From NCBI RefSeq assembly GCF_050948175.1, contig NW_027490255.1, forward strand, positions 496,001-560,000: a stretch of 64,000 nt of DNA. The letters are read 5' to 3'. The notes beneath the pieces are model-generated. The model did not search any database, was not told the DNA's origin, and saw only the letters and a list, made by a program, of their open reading frames with translations. Both the position numbers and the translations under genes were made by a program. Source of the stretch: Xylocopa sonorina (Eukaryota; Arthropoda; Insecta; Hymenoptera; Apidae). This document shows, piece after piece, positions 62,306 to 64,000 of the stretch (its first letter is position 1; every line of letters starts with the position of its first letter).

Positions 62306-64000
62306 TGAATGTGAATGCGATACTTCGTCGCTAGGAAATAGCGTTTGCAGATGTCTACGTATCGTAGCATTAGCTTTCTAATGCTACTTAAAACGCGATA
62401 TCGCATCTCATATCTATGTTTCATGGTAAGATATAATATGATTTGCGAAGTGTTATGTGTTCCTCGTCTACACTTCAAATGAATGTGAATGCGACACTTC
62501 CTCGCTAGGAAGTAGCGTTTGCAGATGTCTAGGTATCGTAGCAATAGATTTCTAATGCTTCTTAAAACGCGATATGGCATCTCATTTCTATGTTTCATGT
62601 TAAGATATAACATGATTTGCGAAGTGTTATGTATTCCTCGTCTACACTTCAAATGAATGTGAATGCGATACTTCCTCGCTAGGAAATAGCGTTTGCAGAT
62701 GTCTACGTATCGTAGCAATAGCTTTCTAATGCTTCTTTAAACGCGATATCCCATCTCATTCCTGTGTTTCATGGTAAGATATAATATGATTTGCGAAGTG
62801 TTATGTATTCCTCGTCTACACATCAAATGAATGTGAAAGCGACACTTCCTCGCTAGGAAATAGCGTTTGCAGATGTCTACGTATCGTAGCAATAGATTTC
62901 TAATGCTTCTTAAAACGCGATATCGCATCTAACTTCACTGTTTCATGGTAAGATATAATATGATTTGCGAAGTGTCATGTATTCCTCGTCTACACTTCAA
63001 ATGAATGTGAATGCGATACTTCCTCGCTAGGAAATAGCGTTTGCAGATGTCTACGTATCGTAGCAATAGCTTTCTAGTGCTTCTTAAAACGCGATATCGC
63101 ATCTCATTTCTGTTTCATAGTAAGATATAATATGATTTGCGAAGTGTTATGTATTCCTCCTTTACAATTCTAATGAATGTAAATGCGACACCTCCTTGCA
63201 AGGAAATAGCGTTTGCAGTTGTCTACCTATCGTAGCAATAGTGTTGTAATGCTTCTTAAAACGAGATATCGCATCTCATTTCCATGTTTCATGGTAAGAT
63301 ATAATATGATTTGCGAAGTGTTATGTATTCCTCGTCTACACTTCAAATGAATGTAAATGCGACACTTCCTCGCTAGGAAGCGCGTTTGCAGATGTCTACG
63401 TACCGTAGCAATAGATTTCTAATGCTTCTGAAAACGCGATATCGCATCTCATTTCTATGTTTCATGGTAAGATATAACATGATTTGCGAAGTGTTATGTA
63501 TTCCTCGTCTACACATCAAATGAATGTGAATGCGATACTTCGTCGCTAGGAAATAGCGTTTGCAGATGTCTACGTATCGTAGCATTAGCTTTCTAATGCT
63601 ACTTAAAACGCGATATCGCATCTCATATCTATGTTTCATGGTAAGATATAATATGATTTGCGAAGTGTTATGTGTTCCTCGTCTACACTTCAAATGAATG
63701 TGAATGCGACACTTCCTCGCTAGGAAGTAGCGTTTGCAGATGTCTAGGTATCGTAGCAATAGATTTCTAATGCTTCTTAAAACGCGATATGGCATCTCAT
63801 TTCTATGTTTCATGTTAAGATATAACATGATTTGCGAAGTGTTATGTATTCCTCGTCTACACTTCAAATGAATGTGAATGCGATACTTCCTCGCTAGGAA
63901 ATAGCGTTTGCAGATGTCTACGTATCGTAGCAATAGCTTTCTAATGCTTCTTTAAACGCGATATCCCATCTCATTCCTGTGTTTCATGGTAAGATATAAT
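62150..64000 (-). repeat. 1,215-bp higher-order repeat (7-mer), running off the window
   Basis: The block beginning GGAAGCGCGTTTGCAG at 62161 recurs at 63376, and the following 560 bp match in order, including TCATGTTAAGATATAACATG. The second copy is cut by the window end. The unit is 7 x 174 minus 3 bp; TCTCATTTCTGTTTCAT near 63105 lacks the TATG usually present. Confidence 0.85.

Noticed and set aside
41407..63933. Dozens of 60-378-codon open frames, many identical, as a repeated gene family
   Set aside because: They are the same frame of a 174-bp satellite whose length is a multiple of three. Starts and stops fall at arbitrary monomer variants, and the opposite strand is open in places too.
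37600..64000. CENP-B box in the satellite
   Set aside because: TTCGATACG-type strings occur, but none fits the TTCG....A..CGGG pattern.
1..64000. Telomeric repeats (TTAGG or TTAGGG), tRNA or rRNA genes
   Set aside because: I saw no tandem TTAGG-type runs and no cloverleaf or rRNA-like conserved stretches on reading through.

Overview
This window is eukaryotic repeat-rich DNA, most likely from an insect and possibly a hymenopteran. That assignment is an inference. It rests on spliceosomal gene structure with introns of about 0.1-0.2 kb, LTR-retrotransposon relics, AT-rich sequence without obvious CpG depletion, and an end motif (ACAGGGTGGGGCA) of a type common in insect transposons. Nothing suggests bacterial or viral coding capacity. 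About 85% of the window is one satellite family with a monomer of about 174 bp, as expected of a (peri)centromeric or other heterochromatic block.

Layout. I call the monomer orientation in which it reads ATGAAACATAGAAATGAG 'F' (+ strand) and its reverse complement 'R' (- strand). 1-2075: R satellite. 2076-7379: non-satellite island 1, with an LTR relic, a transposon end, a broken but spliceable gene remnant and AT-rich DNA. 7380-16780: F satellite. 16785-18186: solo LTR inside the F satellite, with TG...CA ends, a 9-bp terminal inverted repeat and a GTAG target duplication. 18187-18660: F satellite. 18663-26345: R satellite with 2,088-bp higher-order repeats. 26346-30782: island 2, an inverted copy of island 1 in which about 2.1 kb has been replaced by an LTR. 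30783-36048: F satellite. 36049-37599: island 3, unrelated by eye, GC-rich then AT-rich then coding-like. 37600-64000: R satellite, the most homogeneous part, with a 1,219-bp (7-mer) higher-order repeat at about 41570-48790, a 2,087-bp (12-mer) repeat at about 58300-62305 and a 1,215-bp (7-mer) repeat from about 62150 off the right edge.

The first 31 kb is therefore a large imperfect palindrome: R / island / F || R / inverted island / F. Its arms are about 96-99% alike where compared by eye over the island cores.

The only gene-like content I can name is in island 1. Three consistently phased exons (4344-4549, 4672-4769, 4998-5022) encode the last zinc-ligand pair of a RING finger, the following conserved segment, a coiled coil and a short tail, resembling the RNF212/HEI10/Vilya (Zip3) family of meiotic crossover proteins. 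The front of the RING is not intact, and the inverted copy keeps only the first exon's beginning, so I treat both as remnants. Hundreds of codons of open frame in the satellite (up to 378) arise because 174 is 3 x 58 and one frame of the monomer lacks stops; I do not call them genes.
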